Source: Saposhnikovia divaricata (taxonomy: Eukaryota > Streptophyta > Magnoliopsida > Apiales > Apiaceae). Taken from it: a stretch of DNA of 64,000 bases. Positions 45,009 through 57,850 of this stretch are shown here, one piece after another (position 1 is the first letter of the stretch; each line of letters starts with the position of its first letter). The notes beneath the pieces are model-generated. The model did no database searches, was not told where the DNA came from, and saw nothing but the letters and a program-made list of their open reading frames with translations. A program made the position numbers and the translations under genes. The DNA is taken from NCBI GenBank assembly GCA_036435485.1, contig CM071601.1, positions 183,494,939-183,558,938 on the forward strand, given 5' to 3'.

Positions 45009-46943
45009 TCAGTCATCGTCAGGAATTTCCACTGGATCTTTGCCATCAGCTTGAGGTGCAAACCTTGGAGGTTCTCCATAGACTGAGAAGTTTTTCTCAA
45101 AGAAACCAGGAGAGGGATCTTTACCATCCCGAGCTGACATCCACTGGAACAACCGATCCATGTATTCTGTCTTGGAAAGACCAAACGCCGCTGGAGGAGG
45201 GATAGCTGGGAGAGGAAGTTGCTTGGTTATCTCAGGAAGAGTGTAATCACCCATCCAGTGCTCCTTCTCATGCCATTGAGTTATACTTCTTCCAGGAATA
45301 GAGGATATTTGCTTTGACAAAAACTGAGTTTCAGTGCCTAGTTGATAGAACAGTTTGACGAATTCCCGCTCCCAAGCCTTAGCAGTTGCAGTCATACCCT
45401 CATGTAAAGTACCAAACTCAAAATCCATTCTTCTCGCAATGCTGTTATCATTAATCTTTAATACATCCAACTTGGAATGCATGAGTTCAACTGATTTGGA
45501 CAGAGAGGCAATAGAAGACTCAAAGGAAAGCATCTTGGAGTGAAGGGATTCAATGGATTTTGTATTGGCCTCAACTTGAGTCGAAAGGCTAGCTAGAGAG
45601 GTGTTGGACTGAGTGTCATCAAAAGATGGTCGAGCTATAGGGGACTCGGGGCTTGAGGTCTCAGAAGGGGATGACTCAAAGACAAGTTTATTAAACTCAT
45701 TAATCGAAATGTGATTAAGAGATAAGATTCGAGAATCAAAAGTGTCAGACAAGTATTCAACATCATCAGAGTCAGAAATTAATTTAAAAGAGTTGAAAAC
45801 TTTAGTTAAAAGACCTGGATAGGGAAGATTCATAGATTCATGAGAAGCACAGTGATGCATGTTACGAATCAACAACGAAGCAACATTAAAAGGAGTCTTT
45901 TTAACGAAGAGTGACAGTAAAATAGAGTCTTGAAAAGTCACTCTGTCACGCCCACTCTTGCGAGGCAACAAATTTGTATGAAAAAAACGGAATAGCAAAA
46001 GACAAGTGGGGGAGAGAATGGATACCGACAACTCTCAGAAGGGGATGACTCAAAGACAAGTTTATTAAACTCATTAATCGAAATGTGATTAAGAGATAAG
46101 ATTCGAGAATCAAAAGTGTCAGACAAGTATTCAACATCATCAGAGTCAGAAATTAATTTAAAAGAGTTGAAAACTTTAGTTAAAAGACCTGGATAGGGAA
46201 GATTCATAGATTCATGAGAAGCACAGTGATGCATGTTACGAATCAACAACGAAGCAACATTAAAAGGAGTCTTTTTAACGAAGAGTGACAGTAAAATAGA
46301 GTCTTGAAAAGTCACTCTGTCACGCCCACTCTTGCGAGGCAACAAATTTGTATGAAAAAAACGGAATAGCAAAAGACAAGTGGGGGAGAGAATGGATACC
46401 GACAGTTTGGAGGATGACTGAACTGCCACAGTGCCTTGAATCGTACGAAGTTGTTCATCGTAGTCGAGATCTTCAAACTCCGTGAATGGCTGATGTGATG
46501 TAAACGGGCAGAGACCAGTAGCGCCGATACCCAATATTGAACCCAACCAATCTGTAGTGAGCACGATCGGGATGTTCTTCACTTTGGAATAGAGCATATC
46601 ACTTTGCACCAGGGTGAGATTGGAATAGAATTCCTTGACCAAAGATGGATAAAATTCGATTGAAGGGGATAGGAGTGAAGAACACTGAACCGAATTAAAT
46701 AAGTCAGAGATGCCAACTCGATTGAGTAAATCTATATCAACAATACGTTCTTTCAAAATGGGTGTGTCTCTAGATTTAGAGCCACTTTTAGGCGAAAGGC
46801 AAGGGGTTGTCAAAATAGGTTCAGGGATAGAGAGTTCTGAACAAGATTGTTTTTCATTTGTAGGAACGGTTTTTTGTTTCTTGGAGGATCCAGCCTTCAA
46901 TGAGTTCTTGGTCAATCGTTTGTTTGTGGGTTTGGATTTCGCC
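45009..46943 (-). pseudogene. Third ORF of Copia element 2, broken by a tandem duplication
   Basis: Translation would start at the ATG at 46943 (MAKSKPTNKR, basic). An upstream frame to 47089 is only a CT-rich leader. The N-terminal half resembles plant-transposon-associated proteins (EFYPSLVKEFYSNL, TDWLGSILGIG). The C-terminal half (about 45009-45650) has heptad-like helices (STQVEANTKSIESLHSKM) and an acidic end. A 372-bp direct duplication plus 2 bp (374, not a multiple of three) shifts the frame, so the first half ends at 45938 and the rest is separate. The position after pol parallels the 1592-codon ORF of element 1. Function is unknown. Confidence 0.75.
45659..46404. repeat. 372-bp tandem duplication with 2-bp filler
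   Basis: 45659-46030 and 46033-46404 appear identical and are separated by ac. Both start tctcagaagg and end gataccgaca. This breaks the third ORF. Confidence 0.93.
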
Positions 46944-47386
46944 ATTGGAAAGAGATAGAGAATGTAGAGAAAAGATAGAGAGAGAAAAGAGAGAGAATCG
47001 AAGAGGCAAGATAAAAAAAATAGAATAGAGAGAGATAGAAAGGAGAAAGAAAGTGGGAGGGAAGTGAAAGATCGTGCCCCCAAAAACATGTGTCAGGCAT
47101 GCAGACAGTCAAATACATTGATATACGGTATCAAGTGATAATAAGTCAAGAGACAAGTATCAATGCACGATTGTGTTTAGAAAGCTAATCAATTTATCAA
47201 GTAAAATAAAATAGAATTTTGTACCTGGATAAAGAAATCAGTTAATTTATCGAGATGTCACGCATGCAACCAACATTGTTTAACTGACACTTGATTAGAT
47301 CAATAATAACAATTACATCACAGTCTTATAATTTTAAGAAGGAAAGTAAATAAACTCAAAAATTGAGAGAACATGAAGTGATTTAA

Positions 47387-50300
47387 TTAGAATGAGCACA
47401 TACCAAGCTCTCTACGTAGCATACAAAACCTGTCTTCTGATAGGGGTTTAGTAAAAATATCAGCCTTTTGATTTTCAGTGGGAATAAAAATAAGTTCAAT
47501 GTTACCTTTTGAAACATGATCCCGAATAAAATGATGACGGACATCGATATGTTTGGTGCGAGAATGCAAGATCGGATTTTTGGAAATATTAATAGCCGAT
47601 GTGTTATCACAGTAAATTGGAGTATGGGAGAATCTTATACCAAAAGCCTTTACGGTTTGCTGCATCCACAAAATTTGTGCACATCAGCTCCCGGCTGCGA
47701 TATATTCCCCTTCAGCAGTTGACATTGCCACTGAAGTTTGTTTCTTACTGTGCCATGCCACTAGGCAATCTCCTAAAAATTCGCAAGCTCCGCTAGTACT
47801 TTTACGATCAACCTGAGATCCTGCGTAATCGGCATCTGAAAAACCAATTAAATTAAAAGACGGGGAACTGGGATAGAATAATCCCAAGTCGTCAGTTCCC
47901 TTTAAATATTTAAATATTCGCTTTACGACATTTAAATGAGATTCTTTTGGCATGGCTTGAAAGCGGGCACATAAACATACACTAAACATGATATCGGGGC
48001 GAGAGGCTGTGAGATATAACAAGGAACCAATCATACCTCTATATTTAGTAACATCAACTGATTTACCATTTTCATCCCTAGTGAGTTTAGTGGTAACACT
48101 CATGGGAGTAGATTTTGGAGTGACATGTTCCAAATCAAACCTTTTAAGTAAGTCTTTAATATACTTACTTTGGTGAATGAAAATACCTGCATTAGATTGG
48201 TTAATTTGCAAGCCCAGAAAATATTGTAATTCACCCATAAGACTCATGTCAAATTCTTTATGCATACAATTCGAGAACCATTTGCATAAAGTTTCATCTG
48301 AGGCTCCAAACACAATATCATCGACATATACTTGTATTATCAAGAAATCATTATGTTTATGAAAAATAAAAAGAGTAGGATCGAGTGTACCCCTAATGAA
48401 GCCAGAATCAACAAGGAAGGTACTGAGTCGATCATACCAACATCTGGGAGATTGTCGAAGGCCGTAGACAGATTTCTTGAGTTTATAAACATAATTCGGA
48501 TATTTTTCATGTATGAAACCTGGGGGTTGCTTTACGAATACTTCTTCTTGCAGATAACCATTTAAGAAGGCGCTTTTGACGTCCATTTGATACAATTTAA
48601 AGTTCTTATAGACTGCAAATGCCATCAGTATGCGTATGGCTTCCAATCGAGCTACTGGAGCGTAAGTTTCGTCGTAGTCGATGCCTTCTTGTTGATTATA
48701 ATCTTGAGCCACGAGGCGAGCTTTATTTCGTATGATATTTCCATCTTCATCCTTCTTATTTTTAAAGACCCAACGAGTTCCAATTATTGTGACATTTTCA
48801 GGAGGTGGAACAAGCTCCCAGACATCACACCGTTCGAACTGATTAAGTTCTTCTTGCATGGCTACTGACCACTGCTCATTCTCCACTGCATCCTTAGCAT
48901 TTTTAGGCTCGAATTCAGCTACAAATGCATAAAATGCACAGAAGTTTCGAACTTTGCTACGAGTGGTGATCCCTTGATTCAAATCTGAGAGAAGATTATC
49001 TTGAGGATGATTCTGCACAGTTCTGATAGATTTGGGAAGAGGTATGGAGCTCATTTCTTCTACACTTGAGTCATTCAATTGACAAGGAACTGGATTTGGA
49101 TTAGATGTAGAGGAAAGATGATCTTGAGAAGATTTGCTTGCAGGCTCAGACGATGGAGAGTTGCTTGTAGCAGCATTAGCAGTCGTAGATGATCCAGGAG
49201 TTAATTGGTGAGAGGTGGAAGTCTGTTGTGGTGTTTCTTGTTCATTCTGGGAATGAGACAGTTCCTGTCCCAAATGAGACTGTCTCATTTCCGAATGAGA
49301 CTGACCCTTTCCAGAATGAGACTGACCCTTTTGAAGCTGGGAAGGATCATTAGCATATGCTTCCTCGTCTCTAGCTAGATTAAGACAAGACTCATTGAAA
49401 GAAACATTAATGGACTCTTCTACTTTAGCCTTAACAGGGTTATAAACTCGATACGCCTTACTAGAATTGGAGTATCCCAAAAATATACCTTCCGTTGCAC
49501 GTGGATCAAATTTACCATGATTGGGCTGAGTATCTAAAATGAAACATTTAGAACCAAATACTCGAAAATAGCTAATGTTAGGAGTTTTATTCTTTAGTAA
49601 TTCATAAGGAGTTTTCAATAAAATAGGACGAATTAAAACCCTGTTTAGCACATAACAGAATGTATTTACAGCTTCTGCCCAGAATTTTCGTGGCAACTTA
49701 CTTTCATGAAGTAAAGTACGGGCAGTTTCTTGCAGAGTTCTATTCTTGCGTTCCATAACTCCATTCTGTTGTGGAGTGCGAGGTGCAGAAAATTCGTGTG
49801 TGATCCCCCTTGACTTGCAGTAGGTGACAAAATCCTTATCAAATTCACCACCATGATCGCTTCTAATGGTTCTCAATTTCTTGGAATACTTAGTTTCAAG
49901 GTTAGCAATTAAATCTTGAAATTCGATAAAAGCTTCATCTTTAGTACTTAAAAATAGTACCCAAGTAAATCTAGAGTAATCATCAACTATGACAAATGCA
50001 TATTTTTTACCACCTTGGCTAACATACCTTTCGGGTCCAAATAAATCAAGGTGTAATAATTGCAAAGGGTCAGTTGAAGATACTTGATTTTTGGCTTTGA
50101 ATGAAGTCTTGACTTGCTTTCCTAGCTAGCATGCTGAGCAGGGTTCTGTCTTCTTAAAATTGAGCATAGGAAGACCTCTAACAAGACCTTGGGAGGAAAT
50201 TTTCCTTAAGAGATCCATATGGACATGCCCTATCCTCCTGTGCCACAGGTACTGTTGCTCTTGAACTGTTGCCAGACATATTTCCTCTTGCTGTTCATCA

Positions 50301-50664
50301 AAATCCAACACAAAAATGTTTCCTTTTCGTTTGGCTACTAAGGGAACCTTGTTAGAGTTAGTACTAATAAAACACATCTCTTTGTCAAAGTTGACATTGT
50401 GACCTGCATCTGTTAGTTGACTAACACTGATAAGATTATATTTTAGACCCTTAACTAACCGTACATCATCGATAGAGAACCTTTATTACCTATGGTGCCT
50501 TTACCTATGATTTTGACAGTGTTAGAGTCACCCAAGGTAACCAAACCTCCATCTGTAGCCACTAGAGATAGAAACTTTGATTTATCTCCTGTCATATGAC
50601 GAGAGCAGCCGCTGTCTATGATCCATTTATTTCTTTGGATATGAGCTGCTAAGCAGACCTGCAA
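47387..50664 (-). pseudogene. Copia pol of element 2, with stops and a frameshift
   Basis: Protease (IDSGCSRHMTGDK, near 50600) is followed by a frame change at about 50480. The pre-integrase zinc region reads CSAC then TAG at about 50126-50128. The integrase, reverse transcriptase and RNase H piece (47684-50065) holds LHLDLFGP, RSDHGGEF, MDVKSAFLNG, YVDDIVFG and YAGSQVDRKSTSG. It is cut by TGA at 47684-47686 in place of a Cys codon, and the RNase H tail (RTKHIDVRHHF) continues to 47387. A repeated QSHS motif lies between integrase and reverse transcriptase. Confidence 0.9.
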
Positions 50665-50677
50665 AACATATATGTAT

Positions 50678-52414
50678 TCATGTCTTAGGTACCCACTTTA
50701 ACTTGGGTCCTGCTTTGTTAGTATCCACAATATTATATAAATGTCTCTCTGTTTTCTTAATCCATATTTGAGCAATATTAACAGAATTAGGCAATTTATG
50801 TGATCTAGATGTTTGGCCCTGAGTGTCACAGAATTTAGATTCTGCTGAAACGTGTCCTCTTTTTCCACAATCTGTACATCTCTCGTATGGCATTTTGTAC
50901 TTCATGGTTGTTCGCCTTTTTGACTTGTGGAACACATTTTTCTTTGCTGAATTGAAGCCCAGCCCTCCTTTACTTAAAGAAAGTTTTTGGCTTGCCAACA
51001 TTATGTCTAATGTGCCTTCGCCGTGAACAAACTTAGCCAGATCTTTCTTAAGAAGATCAATCTTTTTCTGCAGCTCGGAGTCTTTCTGTTCTGCTTCCAG
51101 CTTTTGTGTGGCTAACTCTGAATCTTTCATATCAATCTCATTTTTCAAATGAGCATTCTCTTTAGAAAGCTCATCCATTCTTTCAGAGTTTTTCGTGTCC
51201 AGGGATTCTTCTTTCGAAGACTCATCTATTTCACTTAAAACTTCATTTAAAGCTTGCTTTAAGTAAGCATTTTTGTTTTGCAGCCTTTTGATTTGTACCT
51301 GTAGGGTTAGTAAGTCTTTAGAAATACATGATTTTAGAGATGTAGAAATTACCTCCTCGTCTTCACTGGAGTTTTCCTCTATTCCAGCAAAACACATTTG
51401 AGCAATTTCATCATCGAAGTCAATTTCAATATCAGATTCATCGTCGCTCCATGTGAGAAATGCTTTGCTCTTTTTCTTCTCCTTGTCTTGATCCCTTGAT
51501 CCAGTAGCTTTCATTTTAGCCTGAAGTTGATAACAATTCCTTTTGATATGACCTTTCTTGCCGCATTAGAAACAGGTTTCATCATTGGAATTGTTTCCGG
51601 ATTCCCTTTTAAAACCAAAGGGCCTTTGAGTAGGTCGACTAGAGGCTTTCTTCTTGGCTAGAAATTTCTGAAATTTCTTTGTTAGAAGAGCAATCTCCTC
51701 ATCCGAATCCTCACTGGAATCTGTGTTGATTGTTAAAGCCAAAGTCCTTTTCCTGGGAGCTGTTTCTTCATCATCATACCTTTTAAGTTGATTCTCAAAC
51801 TCCTCTAGTTCACTGAAGAGAGTAAGAGTCTCCATATTTGAGATTAAAGAGGAATCCTGTAGAGTTGTTACCTTAGGAGCGAACCTTTTTGGCAGTGATC
51901 GAAGAATCTTTCTATTGATCTCGGCCTGGGGTATATTTCTTTCCAGAAGAGATATAGAGTTCATGAGCGTAAGAAACCTTCCCTGTGCTTCTTTTATGCT
52001 TTCATCCTTTTCTAATTTAAAACTTTCGTAGTCACTCATAAGGAGATCAAACTTGATTTCACGAACTTTTGAGGTGCCTTCATGACTTACTACAAGGGTA
52101 TCCCAGACCTGTTTTGCTGATGTGCAAGCTGAGACTTTTCGAAGTTCAGTAGCACAAAGTCCGTTGAGTAGAGAATTCATAGCTCGAGCATTATAATTTA
52201 GGGAATTCACTTCATCAACTGTAAGACTTTTTACTGGTTTGGGCTTGCCATGTTTCATAGGAATGGTGATGCCATTTTCAACTGCATCCCATTCGTAGGT
52301 ATCCCTCTGGAGAAAAATCTTCATCAAGAACTTCCAGTCATTGTAGTTTTCAGTTCCAAGTAAGAGCGGTGGAGCATTGATTGATCGACGATCATTCCAA
52401 CCTGATTGTGCCAT
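50678..52414 (-). pseudogene. Copia gag of element 2 with an internal stop
   Basis: From the likely start MAQSGWND at 52414, the capsid region (UBN2-like; YNDWKFLMKIFL, AKQVWDTL, RSLPKRF) runs to the CCHC zinc knuckle. There a TAA at 51566-51568 falls between the first two Cys. The same frame then continues (CGKKGHIKRNC) through a long coiled coil (about 51040-51260) and a second Cys/His cluster (CTDCGKRGH) to GPKLKWVPKT and a stop at 50678. Protease follows in another frame. Confidence 0.88.
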
Positions 52415-52456
52415 GGATCTTGCAAAAAATAAACACTTAAACAAGGATTAAATGCA

Positions 52457-52471
52457 CCTGCTCTGATACCA
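52457..52471 (-). other. Primer binding site of Copia element 2
   Basis: TGGTATCAGAGCAGG on the minus strand, two bases after the 5' LTR, complements the 3' end of initiator Met-tRNA, the usual Copia primer. Confidence 0.93.
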
Positions 52472-52473
52472 AA

Positions 52474-53424
52474 TGTAATTTCGTAGCACAATATGTTGGA
52501 CTGTTCGAGTAAATGAGACTGTCTCAATTGAGAATGAGACTGTCTCTTTTGCAAATGAGACTGTCTCTTTTGTGAATGAGACTGTCTCTTTTGTCTAACA
52601 GAATATTAACTGCAGAAATTAAATAACAGAATAAACAATAACAACACTAGGAATTTTCACTTGGTTCGGCCTCTATCTTCGTCTATGGCCTACATCCAAG
52701 TCCCTATGCCAACTAGCACAGAGATTATATTATTATCACAATAATATAAAGCTTACACAATATCCGATTACAAGATTGTAGCCCCTGGAATAACTCTTCC
52801 CCTTGACACACTTGTCACCTAGCAATCCCTGCTACTTAGCCCACTGGCTACCTTGGCTTACAACTTGCAATCCTAACTAGTTGCCACAACCCGGCACAAG
52901 TAAACTCAGAATTTGTAGAGTATGAATACAACTTCTTAAGAGAATATATATGACTGAATATGACTGTGTAGAAGTTGTATGTCTTGAAGTGTCTATCTCA
53001 GTTGTATTGAATCCAGTTGAGAGCTGTTGAGATTTATAGAAACTCTTGAATGATATAGCCGTTGGTTGATTCCTCCCTTAGCTGATGAATCTTGACTTGA
53101 GAAGATGAGTCCGTTGGGAGTAGTATGAGCATGTGAGGGACTTGATTGCAATCTGGTAAAGAATCTGGTAAAGCTGTGAAACAACGTGACTACCAGCAAG
53201 ACTAAAAATCAGAGATAGTGAGTTGATGTACAGTAGGCGTGCTAGAGAAAGAGTTTAAAACACATGTCACAAGAATATTCCTTTGGTAGTGGTGATGCAC
53301 AGATTCCACTTTCTTGGTAAGATGGAAAGCCACACTACACATGTTAAAGATAGGAGACAAGTTCTGATAAAGAGTTAGATAATACTATTCAAATACACAT
53401 CATCTTAAAATCAATAAACTAACA
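52474..53424 (-). repeat. 5' LTR of Copia element 2
   Basis: 951 bp. It carries four gagactgtctc units (about 52513-52592) and differs from the other LTR at about twelve single bases. Confidence 0.95.
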
Positions 53425-53429
53425 TCAAC

Positions 53430-53660
53430 AACTATAATCATGAATTGTTCTTAAAAGTTTTGACAGTGCAAGTAAAATGACCACGAAATCTGAACAAGCA
53501 ATCCAGCATTAATGCCTAACCCAAAATCGACCCACTTCATAATGTGCAATTGCTGAGACGTTCGAGTAAAGAAGCAGTCCAGCATTAACGCCTGACCCGC
53601 AAACTGCCTGAGATGTTCAAGAGGAATTGAGAGCCGGCTGAGAGACGTTGCACATGTAGT
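53430..53660 (-). pseudogene. Relics of the Kazal gene 3' end
   Basis: 53470-53522 (agtaaaatga, aatctgaac, cagcattaatgcct) matches, with changes, the end of the intact Kazal gene at 57882-57920 (agtaaaatga, aatctgaac, caacattaacgcct). A second shorter match, gcattaacgcctgacccg, is at 53582-53599. On the minus strand both encode parts like GQALML and LVQI. Cys-rich coding sequence is missing. They lie right after the Copia target duplication and upstream of SLP-B, the place expected for a Kazal partner of SLP-A. Confidence 0.65.
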
Positions 53661-53846
53661 TCGATTGACTCCTGTGATTGATAAAAAAAATACCAAACAC
53701 TTGGTAAGTAGACGTCGTCGTGTTTATTTGTTAAGCAGGTGTCAGGAGATATAAAAATTACAGTAATATGTTGTATTCACTCAAAACTAAATTAAAATCT
53801 AAATTTATTAAAACTCCCTATCCAAACACACTACTAGTATAATTAG

Positions 53847-53990
53847 CATGTCTTGAAGAGGGGGTAACGTACAATCTATCCGTATAAACAATACTACAAA
53901 ATAAAAAAGGTAATCACAACATTATCCATTAATATCTTGCAGAAGGGGTAATAAAACCCTATACCGCCTTTACCAACTCATATAAAACCT
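53847..53990 (+). promoter_or_regulatory. SLP-B proximal promoter
   Basis: catgtcttgaagaggggg at 53847-53864 and cttgcagaaggggta at 53936-53950 match the SLP-A promoter. TATAAAA is at 53981-53987, about 105 bp before the start codon. Confidence 0.6.
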
Positions 53991-54091
53991 TCCTACCCTC
54001 ACACAAGACACAAGCTAAAACCACAAATATTCGTTTAAAATTTCATATATCGAAAATTCTCGCTCTGTTTCTTCAAAAATCTGAAAAAAAA

Positions 54092-57000
54092 ATGACTCAA
54101 GTGGCTAGATCAGTCTCTCGTAGTACAATGCAACTTGCTCAGCTCTCGCCGATTTTAAGCCGCCCGCTCACTTCTTCAGCACCGTTACTCTCTCAACTCC
54201 GTTCTCCTTTAGCCGCTGCCTCCGTTCAGTCTGTTCGTCACTTTCGTTCGAGTCGCGATCGTCGGTATACATACTTCTCCATCTATTAATATTTGTTGTA
54301 GCTAGTGCTTTTGTATATGTTTTTGTTGCATGATATTGTGATGATATTTAAATTATGTGTTTATAATTTAAATATGTAATTGTAGTCTGTAGATCTAGTG
54401 ATGACATATGAGTTATGTGTTTAGTTTTAGTCAGGTATGGACTGGAAACATAATTTGCGAAAAATTGAGTGTGCGATTTGTTACTGGTCGAGATCACAAG
54501 TAAATATACTTTATCATCTATTTTAGATGTGATGTGTTTATGTATGTAAGTGCAATAACACTGAAGATAGAAAGATGATTTGTTAATTACGTGCGTAACT
54601 TGTGATTTGGGGGTAAATTTTGGTTAGTTATGAAATTTTGATAAAAAATGTCTGCAGTGTTTAAAATTTTTGATTAAGTGAAAAATTTTGTGTATGTGAT
54701 GTTAAGTTTAATTTGTGGAATGTATGATCGAAAACAGTCACACAGTAAGGTTAATTCATAAACTTTGTGTGTAAACTCTGTGATGTGTTTATTATTTGTT
54801 GACAGGTATGAGCTTAAAACACCAGTGAACTGGGGGATTCGTGTTGTGCCAGAGAAAAAAGCATTTGTGATTGAGCGATTCGGAAAATATGTGAAAACTC
54901 TCACTCCTGGAATTCACCTCCTGGTCCCTTTGGTTGATCGAATAGCTTATGCTCATTCCTTAAAGGAAGAGGCTATTCAGATTCCAGATCAGAATGCTAT
55001 CACCAAGGATAATGTTAGCATCTCCATCGATGGAGTTCTCTATGTTAAGGTATAATTGTTACTTTTATATTTGAGGAAAACTGTTTTTGTTACCAATTCT
55101 CTTTATATAAATTAACATAACTTAATACTTGCAGATTATTGATCCGAAATTAGCATCTTATGGAGTTGAAAAACCGCTATATGCAGTTATTCAACTTGCT
55201 CAGACAACTATGCGTAGTGAGCTTGGTAAGATAACACTGGACAAGAGTTTTGAGGAGCGAGACGCCCTTAATGATAAGATAGTGGTCAGTTCTTAGTACT
55301 AATCTTTCTATGTTTTTCGTTATCAAATATTTATTTACTGCAGTGTCATCTGTCCACTACTATTTGTAAAGATTTATTTAGCTGTGTTGATTTCATGAAC
55401 ATTGTTAAACAGTACATTGAACTTCATATTTACTTTATAGTGCTGTGACAAATAACCGGCAAAGGTTCTGCGAAACTGATACAAAGTAGGAATACTATGT
55501 AATGTTTGTGAAGTGCCTTTGGAATAGTAGACTTGGTAGTTGAAAGTAAATATCACAATTGAATAATAAAAACATAAAGAACAACATGAAGAAAAGGAGA
55601 ACCAGTTTCTTTTCATATGTGAGGACTGAGGATTCTAAGAAAAGGGACAAGTCAAATAGTGCATGTAATTTATTAGTGAGATATCAACAATTTTATCAAA
55701 ATATATTGTGTCAAGTTTATACAATAACCAGCAACTTTTTATGGCAGAGGGCTATAAATGACGCGGCAAAAGACTGGGGCCTGAAATGCCTCCGATACGA
55801 GATAAGTAAGTATTTTAGTTGCTGATTTGTGTACTGTAACATTTATAATTGCTGAGAAGGAACAACTATGCCACTTGTCAGAAAGCTCACAATTTCTCCT
55901 TTTTTATCTAGGGGATATTTCTCCTCCACCTGGTGTGAAGGCAGCTATGGAGATGCAGGCTGAAGCAGAGCGCAAAAAGAGAGCTCTAGTTTTGGAGTCT
56001 GAAGGTAATGGTGTTTCCAGTTGTCCTTTTTAACTTGTTTATGCCGTGTACTCTTTAAGGTGAAATTGTTGAATCTTGGGTGATGGTTCTTCCCGTATTT
56101 ACAATATATGAAGCTATCTTGACATTGATGCTTCTTCTCTTTGACTTTGTCTTTTATAAATGCAGGAGAAAGGCTGGCACACATCAATATAGCTGATGGA
56201 AAGAAGAATTCTGTTATTCTTGCTTCAGAAGCTGCAAAGATGGACCAAGTTAACAGAGCTCAAGGTGAGTTGTTATATTCTCACATAAATTAAGCCATGA
56301 TCCGTCCTCTGTGTAATAAGTAATAAGTAGTGTCTGGTATGGTGCATATAATATAAGTTTGCATGGAGATAATAATAATGGAAATGAGGCTCATATTATT
56401 TAGTCTAGAATAAGTGTGCTAATGTCAAGGAGGCTTATCAACTAAGTGTTCAGTTATTCTTCCTTTAATCCCTAGATTTTAGTTAACGAGACTTGTATAC
56501 CTTTAAGTTTTTATCTTTGTATTATGTGAAGCACTCATTTTCTTTCTTAAATGTTTCATTCGCTGAACTCATTTCTTTTAAATGTATCAGGAGAGGCAGA
56601 AGCCATACTTGCAGTTGCACATGCAACGAACAAACGAATTGCTTTGGTTTCAGATGCTCTTAAAAAGCATGGTGGATTGGAGGTAAGTTCTGATACTAAT
56701 ATTGCATGTTCAATTAATTAGCCTATATGTTTTATTTTGTCAAACTGTATTTACATTATCGTTTATTCATTATTTTACCTTCAAGTAGAAAATAGATCTA
56801 TCGTTTCACAGTGTATGCTGTATACTATGAGCCAAAACTTTCTGTTATCAATTTGTGTTTCCCCTCGACAAGATTTTGCTGGAAATATAGAAGCCGATAA
56901 TTATGTAAAAGATAAGGTTTGTAGAAAGACTGTCATATATCAACATCTAGAAGCAAAAAAGTTTGAGAATCGAGCCTCTTTTAATTGTCTTGTGTCCAGC

Positions 57001-57399
57001 TATCTAGATTATAGCACTGATCTATTCTTAGATGTGTTTACACGCTAGGCAAGATTAATAACCTTTGCACTAATTTCATGAATTAGGCAGCAAGTTTGGG
57101 AGTAGCAGAACAATATATTGATGCCTTTGGGAATCTGGCAAAGAAGGTAAAACATATCATGCTCTACATGTATATGGTTTATTTGTTAGTTAATTTCATA
57201 TGATTTATATGTTTGATTATTTCTTTAAAATACTTTCCAGGGTAATACATTGTTGCTTCCTGCAAACGCTTCATCTCCTGCAAGCATGATAGCTGAAGCT
57301 CTAGGCATATACAAAAATATAAGCGGCAACAATTCTGAATCTGGTGCTACGGAGCTCTCTGAAGACAGTTCTACCGGAAGTAGTATCAATAAGAAGTAG
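54092..57399 (+). CDS. Stomatin-like protein 2, mitochondrial (SLP-B)
   Basis: Nine exons: 54092-54264, 54806-55049, 55135-55284, 55748-55805, 55912-56004, 56166-56264, 56591-56682, 57087-57146, 57241-57399. They total 1128 nt, 375 residues. Exons 2 to 8 have exactly the lengths of those in SLP-A; only the first (targeting sequence) and last exons differ. SPFH signatures are kept (VPEKKAFVIERFGKYVKTL, EEAIQIPDQNAITKDNV, LKCLRYEI, KAAMEMQAEAERKKRA). The C-terminus is shorter and Ser-rich. The pair is a tandem duplication of a host gene, both apparently intact. Expected location is the mitochondrial inner membrane. Differences from SLP-A may reflect division of labour. Confidence 0.95.
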
Positions 57400-57850
57400 T
57401 CTCAAGAATATGAAGGAGAAGCTAGAAATCCAGCTACTCCATGTCAAAACTGCTTTTCTGCAGGTTCAGAAAATTACATTAAATAGGTTATTTGTCTGTT
57501 CATAGATGATCTTAGAAATGATCATCTGCATCCGGTTAATTACATTGGCTAGTACATTTTGTTAACTAGAACATCCAAGGATTTTAGTGAAACTTAAAAG
57601 TTAAAATCTTCAAATTGTTTAATACCATATTCGTTATACTAATTACCCTTTTTGTTATATCACTATATCTGAAGTAATTATCCTTGGTGTCTGTTTGAGT
57701 TTAAATTCACAGTATTTGCTAACCCTTCTTTACCCCGGATCTATTGAAGACCTAAGGGATAGACACAGAATAAATTTACAAAGCACAGCTATGTATGTAA
57801 AAAATGAATCTGAATTTGTATGTATTAGTACAGAAAGATCACATAAATGT
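57400..57850. other. 3' flanks of convergent SLP-B and Kazal genes
   Basis: 451 bp between two stop codons on opposite strands, AT-rich, with no other gene seen. It must hold both polyadenylation regions. Confidence 0.6.

Larger units (their letters stand above)
43767..53424 (-). mobile_element. Copia element 2, Sirevirus-like, degenerate
   Basis: Complete but broken 9.66-kb element with LTRs at 43767-44696 and 52474-53424 and target duplication TCAAC at 43762-43766 and 53425-53429. On the minus strand it runs LTR, Met-tRNA PBS, gag, pol, third ORF, PPT, LTR. Gag, pol and the third ORF all carry stops or frame changes. The LTRs differ at about twelve positions plus a 21-bp indel by my count, so this insertion is not recent, unlike the LTR identity of element 1. 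It separates the two SLP genes and parts SLP-A from the Kazal relic. Confidence 0.95.
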
